Assembly (NCBI RefSeq): GCF_030272615.1
Contig: NC_081411.1
Location: 824,410,397 to 824,474,396, forward strand
Reading direction: 5' to 3'
DNA length: 64,000 bases
DNA from: Cryptomeria japonica
Taxonomy: Eukaryota > Streptophyta > Pinopsida > Cupressales > Cupressaceae
The position numbers and the translations under genes were made by a program. Below the pieces are notes generated by a model. The model had not been told where the DNA came from and made no database searches. It was given only the letters and a program-made list of their open reading frames with translations. This document shows positions 49,923 to 59,685 of the stretch, in pieces (the first letter of the stretch is position 1; each line of letters begins with the position of its first letter).

Positions 49923-50935
49923 ATCTCTAGGTTAAATTAGAGACAATTTTGAAAGCTTACACTAATGCTCAAGAAGAGGTAAGGAACAGAGATAGCATCA
50001 TTGCTAAATTGCAGAAGCAACTAGCAGGACAACATCATCATGTTGAATACTGAACACTGATGATTTCCTCTTCTAATGCCAGACCTCCACCTACCGGCCC
50101 TATTATTGAGTTCCCATCGTCTCCAGCACCTTCTAGCTCCCAGATGATTGAGATTACTCCTCAAGAGTTAGAGAATCTAAAACAGGCCCAAGCTACGTAT
50201 GCAAAGAAGTATGAGGATAGAGTGAAGGCCACTGTCACTAGTTTTGCAAATACTGTGAATGCCTCATTGCTATACAATAATGTAGGTAAAATTTTGGATA
50301 TATGGAATGAGCTCAGGGGAGACAAGGCCATGTTGACACCTACTTTTGACAAATGGAGGCCTAAGGAGAAAGATTTAGAGTTTATGTGTGTATCTTGTGA
50401 TGAAGCAAGGGCCAATCCTATCATTAGAGCCACTTCCGATATGACTAAAGATTTAGTACAATTAGCAGTAGGGGTGGATAATGTTGATAGGAAAGTTAAT
50501 TTGTACAAAAAGGAATATTTTGATCAAGTTTTTGAGTTGCTCCCAGGAGTTTTTGCTAGCCCGGATCAACTGAAGGACAAACAAATGTGGCTTAAGGAGA
50601 TAGAAGCCAAACTGTCAGCAAGAATTAAAGGAATTATTGATCTAGATGATGCTTCTTTCTTTATTGTAACAATACAGGAGATAGAGAAAATTAAGGCACG
50701 TTATAGTTTTCTTAATTCAGAAGTCAACAAAATGAGAAACTCTTGGAAAAGGCTGACCAAGGCTTAGGCTAAACTGATTAATTTCTCATGGCTGACAGAT
50801 GATGTGTATGATGAGTGGACAACAAAATATGCCACCCATGATCCGAAATAGTTGGAGAGCACCCCTAAAAAGGTAGAAGAGGTTACAATCGAACAGCCTA
50901 TTGAAGAAGCTACAAAGGCCGAAAAGAACTTGTAA
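49923..50935 (+). pseudogene. LTR-borne ORF of B1, 3' part after element C
   Basis: Frame is preserved across the C insertion once one GGTAG copy is removed. It starts with a heptad-like segment (NRDSIIAKLQKQLAG, about 49990-50032). The longest open piece, 50060-50767, contains ELENLKQAQATYAKKYEDR and corresponds to the C-terminal region of the B2 ORF (YWKYQAEKANKRADN). Stops at about 49930, 50048, 50765 and 50850. Predicted mostly helical; function unknown. Confidence 0.7.
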
Positions 50936-51819
50936 CTATTTTTGTGAAAGGCTTGTAATTTCTTTCTTTTTAAAGAAATGATTGTAACAAACTCTCCTCA
51001 AAAAGTCTGAAGCTTTGTGCATCCATGTTGTTATAAATGGATACTAGGACTAGAGGAAAAGGGATCGTAAAATAATTGTAAGAAAACGCTGCAGAAATTT
51101 ATTTGAGCCTTTTTGAGTCTAATGGGGAATATTCAAAAACTTCTTGTAATATTTTTCTGAATATAATATCAATATACAGACCATCGGTTTTGAGTTAAGC
51201 TTTGTGTTGTCTTCAAGTGTGTTTACAATTTGTTTACTATTTTCATTCTGAATAATCCAGGGTTATTTTGTTTGAATGGGGTAGCGAGGCTATTTTAAGT
51301 AGATGTGTTTGCAGGCTTTTCTCTTTAGGAGGGAAATTAAAGATGCGGGGATCACTCATACCAGTAATTCTTTGGAAGAAACTTTGAATCTTGATGATCG
51401 TAGTTTAATTTGGAATGCATAAATTCTTATAAGTGTTAGGCATGTATAAGGATTAATAGAAACCAAGCCAATGGGATGCATAAAGATATTTTGTTTGAGG
51501 AGTATTATCTGAGTTTTAGATGACTCTGTGACCTTGGATAAGGCACTGGTATTGATTGAAGTTGTTTATTGCATGATTTGTTGATCAAAATACTGAATTT
51601 GAGTATACTTTTCATTCCTTTGTTTCAGTTAGTTTCAAGGTGAATAGATCCACTGGTTTTCTAGATTGGTTTGCTGTGGATTTATCTTTTGAAAGTGTGA
51701 ATCCAGTTCACAAAGGTATACCCGCCTTGATTCTGATTAAGTCCAAAGTGTAGAAGGTTAAATCAAACCTTGTCATATGTTGTCCTAAGAGTTTCCTTCC
51801 CTTTAACATCTCTCTTGCA
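50936..51819 (+). other. 3' tail of the B1 LTR
   Basis: No gene. It holds the GACTCTGTGACC..AAGGCACTGG block (51521-51549) and GGTATACCCGCC (51715-51726) shared with B2. I see no clear TATA box, unlike B2. Confidence 0.5.
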
Positions 51820-51824
51820 TAGAG

Positions 51825-53410
51825 TTTGATTATCTTATTATAAGGATGTTGAAGTGAGTCAAATTTTGAAGAGAACATAGAAGTTGGCTGCCCTTTGAAT
51901 TTGAGCTTAGGAAGGATCTCTTTTTGAAAGCCGAGGCCAGTGTTATCCTTGGGTTTTAATTCAGGCTGTAGTGATTCATGTTGTCCTTGCTTGCAGGGTC
52001 CTAGAGCACTCTGGCCATCATAGCCCATTCTTTGCATAATGAGAAGGCCTTTTCCATACTGATTTGTGGGAAGCTTAGCTTGCGGAGTGTCAGTAATGAT
52101 AGGATCTTTATAGATCCATTTTGCTAAGTCTTCATCTCTGGTCTCATCTTCTTGACTCTTTCCAACGATGAAAGGTGTCAATGTGTATGCTAGTTTGTTC
52201 AGTGACGGTTGAGGTAACCGTTGAGGTTTGCCATGTGTTTGAGGAGAAGTGGGCATTTGTCCAACACAAAAGAGTTGGCTTAGTTTGTATTCTCCAGGAC
52301 CTTCCTCTGCAATTTTCATCTTGAGCTTCTCTTGCTTGGGTATAATGGTGGTTGAACTAGAAAGAGAGGCTCGACTTATGTATGATGTGGAGGAGATAGC
52401 TTCTCTATTGTTGGGAATGGTAATCTCTAGTTGATGATTGATATTATGACAATATGCAAAGGGGTTTGCATCACCCAAGATTATGATTTCTACACCATTA
52501 TGTGGGAACTTGATACACTGATGGTAGGTGGATGGAACAACTTGCATGGCATGTATCCAAGGTCTTCCCAACAACAAATTGTATGGTAGAGGAAGGTCCA
52601 GAACCTGACATATTATGTGTTTCACCACAAGGCCCACTTGGATTGGTAGCACAACCACTCCTTTGGATGAACACTCTGCATCATCATAAGCTTTGATGGT
52701 GATCTTCTTGCTGGGATCCACTGATTCAATTGCATATCCCAAAGTTGTGACTAATTGTAGTGTACAAATATTCAAGCCTGCTCCATTGTTGATCAAGACT
52801 CGCTTGATCCTATGCTGAATGATAAATCCTTCAATGTGTAGTGAGGAATTATGAGGTTGCTGGAAGGAAGAGTTGTCACTTTCAGAGCAAGTGAGACAAG
52901 GTGATGACCTTAGATTTCCAACCAAGGCTTGGAACTGATCTGTGTTCAAATTGGTAGGGAGTGACGCCTCTTGGAGAGCTTGATCCAAGATTGTTTTATG
53001 AGATGGAGATAGACGCAATAGCTCTGAGATGGATATCAGTGCGGGCATTTTATCTAATTGGTCCACAAGGTTATACTACTTTGGGATAGATGTGGTGCCT
53101 TGTGGTGCTTCTTTTTTGGTAATCTTTCCGCATTTTGTAACAACATTGCAAGTGGAGCTGGGATTTTTGATAGTAATAGTTGCAATTTGTTCACTGGCAT
53201 CGTATAGGTGATTCATGGTGCAATTATATGTGGCTTGTGTATAATTGGTGGTATCTGTGTTTTGCCTGAAAGTAGAAGGACCCCTTTGATCTTGTGATGG
53301 AAGTGGATTTTTGAACATTAGATGATCATTGTTTGTTGTCTTTGGGTCATGTCCTTCAATTTCGATTTCACCTCGGTGAATAAGATCCTGAATGAGATCT
53401 TTCAATCTAT
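51825..53410 (-). pseudogene. Element A protease with G-patch domain
   Basis: Minus strand, in two open pieces. 53076-53405 follows the zinc knuckle. 53066-51825 carries a retropepsin-like domain (RVLINNGAGLNICTLQLV near 52790, where the first catalytic residue is Asn; GLVVKHIICQVLDLP; LLLGRPWIHAMQVV near 52560; HQCIKFPHN near 52510). It then carries a G-patch (GKGLLIMQRMGYDGQSALG at about 52000-52056, ending GLGF near 51935). G-patches bind nucleic acid or DEAH helicases and also follow protease in some retroviruses (established). Cut at 51824 by the B1 insertion. The expected Asp-Ser-Gly reads Asn-Asn-Gly, so the protease is inactive. Confidence 0.8.
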
Positions 53411-54695
53411 GACAATTGCTTGTCTTATGCCCTTTCCCTTGATGGAAATCGCAATGTTCAATATCTCTCCACCATGAAGGTTTGACTTGAGGTTCATAAT
53501 TTGATGTTTAGGGTAAGGTTACTAGATTTTGAGAAACCAGCTATCGTAACACTGTTTCGATGGGTTTCCCTAAGGGAGTGTATGTTCACTTTGGTTTTTG
53601 TCGACGTTGTCTAGGTTCATCTTGAGATGTGATGCAGCCTTGATTTGGAGGAGCAACTGTGTTAGTCTTAGGTGGGGGATTATGTCATGTAAATTGAACT
53701 ATAGGTTGTGCACTTTTGATAGTTCTTGCATCCACAACCTTGTCATTGATGGCATTTTTATTTTTGTTCCAAAAGTTTGGTTTGTCACTATTGAAGCATG
53801 GACGAGGGCCATCTTTTGGTTCATTGTAGATTTTGATAAGTCCTTCCTTGATGAGAGCCCGCTCACACTTTAAACCTTTGGTGATCATGTCATTGAAAGA
53901 GTCTGTGTCTTTTACATCCAGGTGAAATTCCATTTCTTTGTTTAAGTTGGAAATAAATATTTCCACTAGTTCTTGTTCAGGTAACTGAAGAGAGCGTCTG
54001 CTAGACATTTGACACCATCGTTGTAGAAAGACTGAGAATAGTTCACTTGGTTTTTGTTTAGTGTTACATAGATCAGCCATGGTGATATCACGTTTGATGT
54101 TGTGTGAGTAATGTGCCAGGAACTTCTAGATGAGTTCTTCAAATGTCCTAATGCCACCTAGCAATCGAGAAAACCATGATGTGGTTGTTCCTCCCAAGTT
54201 TTGGGGAAAAAGGCACATGAGATATGTATCCTCGTATGCCACTTCGAGGCAAGCTGAATTGAATTCTCTGACATGATCGCGACGATCTCCTTTTCCTCTA
54301 TACTTTTTGAACTTGGGTGTTTCGAACCCTCGTGGAAAAGGTGGCATATGAAGATTCCTATAAAAGGGATAGGGACAAATGTCATTGAGTGAAAATTGAT
54401 TGGTTTTTATGCCACTATGAAGTTGTTGAGCGAGATTTTCAACTTGTTGTCGCAACATGTCAATTTCATTTGGAGGAGGTAGTGGGGGATTACCTTGAAG
54501 AAGGTTGTATCTAATGTGGTCTCGACCTCTTACATCCTCATTATGACTTTGGTGTTCTGATGCTTGTCATAGTTGTGCTACATCAAAGTCAGAGGGTAGT
54601 TTAGCCCCTTCTTGCGCAAGTCTTAAAAAGTGAGTGTCAACATTGCTTCTGAGTATTTCATCAAAAAGTCTATTGAACATGTTGAACACTATTTT
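53411..54695 (-). pseudogene. Element A gag with zinc knuckle
   Basis: Minus strand from a Met near 54690. Early text MLRQQVENLAQQLHSG (about 54458) is followed by FPRGFETPKFKKYRGKGDRRDHVREF (54255-54335, gag start motif), then TTSWFSRLL and IRTFEELI (54126-54180). The gag end, KPSELFSVFLQRWCQMSSRRSLQLPEQELVEIFISNL, is at 53950-54055. The zinc knuckle CDFHQGKGHKTSNC lies at about 53415-53456. Frameshifts and stops (54550, 54100, 53510) break it. Same gag type as element C. Confidence 0.75.
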
Positions 54696-54742
54696 TTAAA
54701 AAAAAGAAAAAATATAATAAAAATAAAAAAAATAATACTATA
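54696..54742 (-). other. A/T-rich leader remnant of element A next to B2
   Basis: Almost pure A/T between the gag start of A (minus) and the start of the B2 LTR at 54743. No primer site for A is visible here, so B2 has probably separated A from its 5' LTR. Confidence 0.4.
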
Positions 54743-54789
54743 TGTTTCCATAAGCATCAAGACTAATGGATATTTCGGCCAGTAAGCTG

Positions 54790-55325
54790 TGTCGAGCACT
54801 GCAGGAGAGGTTTCATCGAAAGAGCGTTTTCATCGACACAGGGCATATAAAGCGCTAAGCAAAGGTGTTTCGGCAAGAAGTTACCTTCGATGAACGCAAG
54901 AAACCGCTCATCGATACCCCATGTTTCATCGAAAAGGCGAAAAGGCAAAAGGTGATTTCGAAGAAATGTCGTTACCGAGGAAACTCAAGAGACATTCATC
55001 GAAATGCAAGTTTCATCGATGAACGTGGCGTCGAACAAAAGAGAAGCTGTTTCATCGAAAAAAAGGGATATCAATGAAAAAGGAGATATCGATGAACACT
55101 CATAAGCCTTCATCGAAGAAAGAAACTCATCGAAAGTATGGCATCGATGAAACTCGCGAGCAACTTGTCGAAAAGGGAGACTATCGATGAAAAAGTAATT
55201 TCGATGAGTCTTGAAAGCGGCCTCTCGACATAAGTTTTTCACCGAAACAGTATTATCGAAGAAAATGAGCTTTCGATGGAATATTCAAACACTCGGCCGA
55301 AGGCAAGGGTTTCATCGATAATTTG
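54790..55325. repeat. B2 U3 array of TTCATCGA / TCGATGAA motifs
   Basis: About twenty copies of TCATCGA or its complement in about 540 bp, many as TTTCATCGAAA or as the full palindrome TTCATCGATGAA (for example about 55011-55022). Intervals are 15-45 bp. Variants TTCGAAGAAA and TATCGATGAA are mixed in. A weak TATA (TATAAA, 54846-54851) lies inside. No coding sense. Confidence 0.85.
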
Positions 55326-55585
55326 AAACGCGCGCACTTTGAGCGGACTGTACTTCCCGCGAAGGAATTAAAGGCCCAGTTGAAAAGTGTCACATCTGCA
55401 ATTAAATTTAAAACACTTGAGTAGCCGTTACAGATGCAGAACATTAACTATACACAAGTTGCCCACTCAATTACAGTTAAGCTGAGTGAATTTTCGTAAG
55501 AATCAGATCGATGCCAAGAGATTGAAAGCTGTGAAGAACTTGCAGAGATTTGCAAACGATAACCAGAGGAGTTGAGCATTTTACC

Positions 55586-55593
55586 AAGTAAGT
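55586..55593 (+). promoter_or_regulatory. Possible 5' splice site before the LTR-borne ORF
   Basis: AAGTAAGT (donor GT at 55588) is close to the plant donor consensus and lies about 30 bp before the ATG. If used, it could remove the ORF or join to a downstream acceptor. Only a consensus match. Confidence 0.25.
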
Positions 55594-55618
55594 ATTGTCT
55601 CTCTTATTTGCTATAACT

Positions 55619-58600
55619 ATGGAACCTTCGTCTTCTTCTTCTAAAAAGAGTAGGAAAGGAAAAGAGTTAAACCCTGAAGAGAAGCCCAAGAGACAGAAGA
55701 AAGAAGGGAGAGCTTTGACTCAGGACTTATTAGACCAGTGTCCATCGTCTAGTGTAAGGTCCAAAAAGATTAAAAGTGAAGAAGAAGGATTAGAGGACAA
55801 ATTTGAAAATCTAGGAGACATCTGGACTGAGATACGAGGGCATGAGTTATTTTTGTTTGGTTACAAAAGAAGGGATGCACCCGAACCCATTAGTAATCTG
55901 TGGAAGAGGAACTTAGGCAAGTTAGTAGTTCCAAATGTATTTGTAGACGTAGAATTAATGAAAGCTCTGGTAAATTGCTACAACCCAAGAACTAAAACCA
56001 TATGTGATTACAGAGGGAATACATTAGTAGTAATCAACAAGCAGACTATTGATATGGTCTTTGATCTAGACTGGGAAGTCGAGGAAAGCGTTGATATGAA
56101 GAAACTCTCACAGGAATTCTTTAGTTTGGAAAATATCTACAGGACGTGGAGGCTACCTGTTCATAGGCCAAAAGTGGGTGGGTCATTTGTTCAGTTTGGC
56201 AAAAGTGACAAGGTGCCATTTGATGTCAACCACTTCCATCCATATTTCAAATATACATATTACACTGCAGCCCAAGTACTAGGCATAGAGGCTCATCCAC
56301 TCATGGATGTTGGGATTATGGTTTTGTGTGCTGATATTCAATCAAAAGACCCTAGGTCATTTGATTTTGCTACTTATGTTGCGGATACCTTGAATCATGG
56401 GCTGGAAAAGATGAAGGGAGACCTTGTGAATGTTCACTTTTCATTATACTCCATGTTAATGCATATTCTTCTCTATTGTGGACAAGAAATTAACTTCTGG
56501 CCAGATGAGTTCAGCATCAGGTCTTATGATAAGAATGGTCTAAAGAAGCCGGTTCAGTTGTGGGTATCAGCATGGGACCAGAGGTTTATAAACAACCAAT
56601 ATTGGCATTTTCAAGAATACTTTGTGAAACCTCTCAGTGCAGCTTTTGGACAGCGCAGGGATTATACTTTGTCCCCTGAAATTAAGAAGTTCCTCAGGCC
56701 AAAGGATTTCTCTCCAGAATCACAGATTGAACACAATTGGGGTGATTGGTATTGCCATGACAATCACACAGAGATAAGGGTATTTGGATATGAAGGGCAA
56801 CCACACATGCTTCCAATTACGGTGCCAGACAGAGTGGCTAGCTTGGAGATTATAAGGCAATTGTCTATTGCCAGTGCTAAACATTTAACTGATTTTGGTA
56901 AACAATCTATTGTTCCAGGTCTATTGGTTTTCTCTGATTTCATTATCAAAAGTTCAAAGAGTTATCATTTATTACAGAATAAATTAAATTACTATGGCAT
57001 GACTCTGGGTGAGCCTAGGGAGAATTTTGATCCCGAAGGATATATAAAAACTGCCAGAGCCTCACAAAAACTCAAAGCTGGGATACATATGGCCAAAATG
57101 CCAGACGACCTAATTAAGAACCTTGAGCGAGAGGAGGCCAAAGTTTTGAAAGGAAAGAGTGAATTAGTCTGGGAGGCCTACAAATGGAAAAGGGCAAGGG
57201 GAATGATAGACGGAGACCTAATTGGAAATATCCAAGATCCTCTGGGGGTAGCTAAAAGGCTACTTCAACATGAAGCTGAGATTATGCACAGAGTTCCTTC
57301 ACAATTCCTTCGCTTCATTAATACTGAAAGAGACAGTCAGCCCCTAGCTCACATGTCACCAAAATCAACCGCCAGTAGTATCCCACCTGATTCTCCTCGA
57401 GAGGATTATCCTCCTGGTTTCGAAACAGAATTGAACATGGACACAGGGGAAATCAACATCAAAGATGTTGTTGACATAAGAATGACTGAGCATGAGGACT
57501 TCATTGCTGATGATGGATTCGCCTCCTCTAGGGAATTCCTCTCATTTCTATATCAATACAAAGGGGCTCATGTCAAACGAAGCATGGCTGGAAAACCAGA
57601 GGAAGAACAGATGAAGAGATTACAGGATGAAATTGATGTCCTCATGAAAGATATGACTCCTGAAAAAGGGAGGAAATTATTAAAAGAGGCCGGTGTGATC
57701 ATCTTCTCTGGTTGGGATATCAACTCAGCACTCTTATTTGATGGTTTTTTGAAAAAGCAAGATTTGAATCAGCAGGTGCTGCCCCAGGAGGTAGATAAAC
57801 TGTTCCTAGGCTCTGGATATGATCCAGACAAAAAGGCTCTCCTACAGTGGGCACTATATCCAAAAGGGAAGAGGCCAATCATTGTGGATATAGAAGAAAC
57901 CTTTGGGCACCTCATGGTTCATCAGGTTGGAAAGACCGATCCCAGGGTCACTGCGAAGCTCAACCTAGATGTTGCAAGATTAAACTTGGACCAGACAGAG
58001 TTTCTGGTCAAAGAAAACATTACATACAAGGGATTATATGAAAAATCCAAGGAGGAAAACCAGAAGCTGCAGGCAAAGGTATTGCAATTAGAAACGGGGA
58101 CTCCTATCAGCGAATACACCTCATACCCTGCAGGACGCAGCTTGGATGATGTCTCTGATGCCCTGTACTGGAAATATCAGGCAGAGAAGGCCAATAAACG
58201 CGCAGACAATATCCAGCAAAAAATGGACAAACTGGTCAATGACATCATAGGACATCGGTTTAACACCATGCTCTTACAGGTTGAACCATATTGGATAGTT
58301 TACCATGGAACCATAAAAGCGCTAACAGAGCATGAGCGGTTAAGAGCACGATTGCAGGGGGTGCTAAGCAATAACGATTCCATGACGCCAGAAGAAAAGG
58401 CTGAGGGTAACGCGTATATGGATAATCATGTTAAACTCGAAGATATGCTGAGAAGAGATCTAAAAGAATTAGATGATGAAAGACCCGTTGGAATGCCTTC
58501 CGTCTACAAGGAAGGAGAAGTAATAACCTTGGAGGATTTGCGAAAGGAGCTTATCAGCGTCAAGGATTGGGCCTTGTCAGAAATTGATCGGAGTAAGGAT

Positions 58601-58768
58601 ATGGCCTTCACCGTCAACCAGATGATATTCAAGTACCTGACGCTAGGGGATGAATTAAAAAAGCAAACGCCTCGAATCAGAACATTCAAAGACGATGATT
58701 ACATTCATCATTTGGGACTTTTGAATCTCTTTTTGCTTAAGTTTAGAAACACTCGAGTTGACGACTAA
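55619..58768 (+). CDS. LTR-borne ORF of B2, 1049 aa, unknown family
   Basis: Intact ATG-to-TAA ORF in the U3 part of the 5' LTR. I do not recognise the family. The Ser-rich, strongly basic N-terminus (KKSRKGK at about 8-14; KPKRQKK at about 22-28) looks like a nuclear localisation signal. Residues about 60-420 form a globular region shared with B1: WKRNLGKLVVPNVFVDVELM near 94, TIDMVFDL, DFATYVADTLNHGLE near 247, YSMLMHILLYCG, NWGDWYCHD near 372. A Pro-rich hinge with PPGFE sits near 598. The C-terminal third is charged and helical with coiled-coil stretches (EKSKEENQKLQAKVLQLE near 809). No signal peptide or membrane segment, so not env-like. The shared block resembles the ITLEDV region of plant mobile domain proteins only loosely. 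ATG 55619 chosen as first in frame. Confidence 0.8.
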   Translation: MEPSSSSSKKSRKGKELNPEEKPKRQKKEGRALTQDLLDQCPSSSVRSKKIKSEEEGLEDKFENLGDIWTEIRGHELFLFGYKRRDAPEPISNLWKRNLGKLVVPNVFVDVELMKALVNCYNPRTKTICDYRGNTLVVINKQTIDMVFDLDWEVEESVDMKKLSQEFFSLENIYRTWRLPVHRPKVGGSFVQFGKSDKVPFDVNHFHPYFKYTYYTAAQVLGIEAHPLMDVGIMVLCADIQSKDPRSFDFATYVADTLNHGLEKMKGDLVNVHFSLYSMLMHILLYCGQEINFWPDEFSIRSYDKNGLKKPVQLWVSAWDQRFINNQYWHFQEYFVKPLSAAFGQRRDYTLSPEIKKFLRPKDFSPESQIEHNWGDWYCHDNHTEIRVFGYEGQPHMLPITVPDRVASLEIIRQLSIASAKHLTDFGKQSIVPGLLVFSDFIIKSSKSYHLLQNKLNYYGMTLGEPRENFDPEGYIKTARASQKLKAGIHMAKMPDDLIKNLEREEAKVLKGKSELVWEAYKWKRARGMIDGDLIGNIQDPLGVAKRLLQHEAEIMHRVPSQFLRFINTERDSQPLAHMSPKSTASSIPPDSPREDYPPGFETELNMDTGEINIKDVVDIRMTEHEDFIADDGFASSREFLSFLYQYKGAHVKRSMAGKPEEEQMKRLQDEIDVLMKDMTPEKGRKLLKEAGVIIFSGWDINSALLFDGFLKKQDLNQQVLPQEVDKLFLGSGYDPDKKALLQWALYPKGKRPIIVDIEETFGHLMVHQVGKTDPRVTAKLNLDVARLNLDQTEFLVKENITYKGLYEKSKEENQKLQAKVLQLETGTPISEYTSYPAGRSLDDVSDALYWKYQAEKANKRADNIQQKMDKLVNDIIGHRFNTMLLQVEPYWIVYHGTIKALTEHERLRARLQGVLSNNDSMTPEEKAEGNAYMDNHVKLEDMLRRDLKELDDERPVGMPSVYKEGEVITLEDLRKELISVKDWALSEIDRSKDMAFTVNQMIFKYLTLGDELKKQTPRIRTFKDDDYIHHLGLLNLFLLKFRNTRVDD

Positions 58769-59475
58769 TATTTTGAAAAGTCGTGTCTCTTCATGAAAAG
58801 CTTGCGTCCTCATATATATATGAGAATGTTTTTTGTAATGTAAAAGGTAGATTAGAGAGGATTATGAGAAAAAGAACAACAGCCTGTAAGTCTTCGTGTA
58901 CGAACTTCAATGGAATACAAATTTTGATCAATTGTTTCCCTGCATATGTGTTGTGGATTATTTCATTTTCTTTTGGCAATCGTCTGTGATATTATCTGAT
59001 AAAGATAGGGTTATTCATATTCTTAAGATCAAATCTAGGCTTTATGTTATAATGTTGTAACAAAAGTTTTGCTCGCGGATTGTAATTGTTCCCTGCAAAG
59101 CTTAATTGACTGGTCCCTTAAGGGTAGGGTTAAATTCACTCAATCAGCACATAATATAAGCATTCATTTGGTTTTGAAAGAAATAGTAACTGACAGGTTC
59201 ATAAGGGATGAGTTAAAAAACTGTCTCACAGATTCGCACTATAAGCCCTGGAGAAAATTGTAATGACTCTATAACCCATGCAATGAAGAAGGCACTGGCT
59301 TAAATCTCGAGTTATACTCATCGTTTATTTTCACAATTAGTTATTTTGACAGCTACAGGAGTAATTAAGAAACACAAAACAAAATAACAATCTTGAACTC
59401 GTCTGCAATATCTCCATTCAAGGAACTCATGCCATTTCAAGATCAGGGGATATTAGAATAGGATAACATATCTGC
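58769..59475 (+). other. B2 U3 between the ORF and the TATA box
   Basis: No ORF of note. Contains the GACTCTATAACC..AAGGCACTGG block (59263-59300) homologous to B1. Confidence 0.5.
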
Positions 59476-59484
59476 TATAAAAAG
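59476..59484 (+). promoter_or_regulatory. TATA box for gag-pol transcription in B2 LTR
   Basis: TATAAAAAG in a mixed-sequence context, 190 bp before the LTR end. Transcription from about 59510 would start near GGTATACCCGCC and give a leader of about 270 bases to the gag ATG, while leaving the ORF out of the 5' end of genomic RNA. Confidence 0.6.
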
Positions 59485-59668
59485 CACTGTTTATTGGAGA
59501 CATTCAGTGAATAGGTATACCCGCCTAGGTCCTGCAGAGCCTAAAGAGAGAGAGTTAGTAACTAATAGGTTCACTCTATAAGTTGGCCAAGTCAATTGGA
59601 GGGTTTGATCATAGGAGTTGGCATTTCCTTAGAACCTATCCAATCTGTTGATTTGAGACCCAACAGAT

Positions 59669-59685
59669 TGGCGACTCTGCTGGGG
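59669..59685 (+). other. Primer-binding site of B2
   Basis: TGGCGACTCTGCTGGGG, three bases after the LTR end. Resembles the tRNA-Arg-type site I recall for Tat/Ogre elements (from memory, not checked). TGGCGACTCTG recurs at 59758-59768. Confidence 0.75.

Larger units (their letters stand above)
37271..51819 (+). mobile_element. Solo LTR 'B1' (about 6.66 kb net) carrying a decayed ORF, split by element C
   Basis: Starts TGTTATCACTGACTAA..ATGG and ends CTTGCA between TAGAG duplications. Without element C and its duplicated target (7891 bp) it is 6658 bp. No primer site, gag or pol of its own lies inside, so I read it as a solo LTR. Its start resembles that of the B2 LTR (TGTT.., then GACTAA..TGG). 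Its tail shares with B2 a GACTCT..ACC..AAGGCACTGG block (51521-51549; B2 59263-59300) and a perfect GGTATACCCGCC (51715-51726; B2 59514-59525) 93 and 140 bp from the respective ends. Related but distinct family from B2. Confidence 0.65.
54743..59665 (+). repeat. B2 5' LTR, about 4.9 kb
   Basis: TGTTTCCATAAGC at 54743 to GAGACCCAACA at 59665, three bases before the primer site. TATAAAAAG at 59476-59484 and the B-family GGTATACCCGCC at 59514 mark the probable U3/R region, leaving R-U5 of about 150 bp. The whole ORF at 55619-58768 is upstream of this, i.e. in U3. Confidence 0.7.

Noticed and set aside
55619-58768. Ogre-type ORF1 located between primer site and gag
   Set aside because: The primer site (59669) is downstream of the ORF, and a homologous ORF is inside a solo LTR, so the ORF is upstream of the interior.
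55619-58768. Envelope-like gene
   Set aside because: No signal peptide or hydrophobic segment; basic N-terminus and coiled coils instead.
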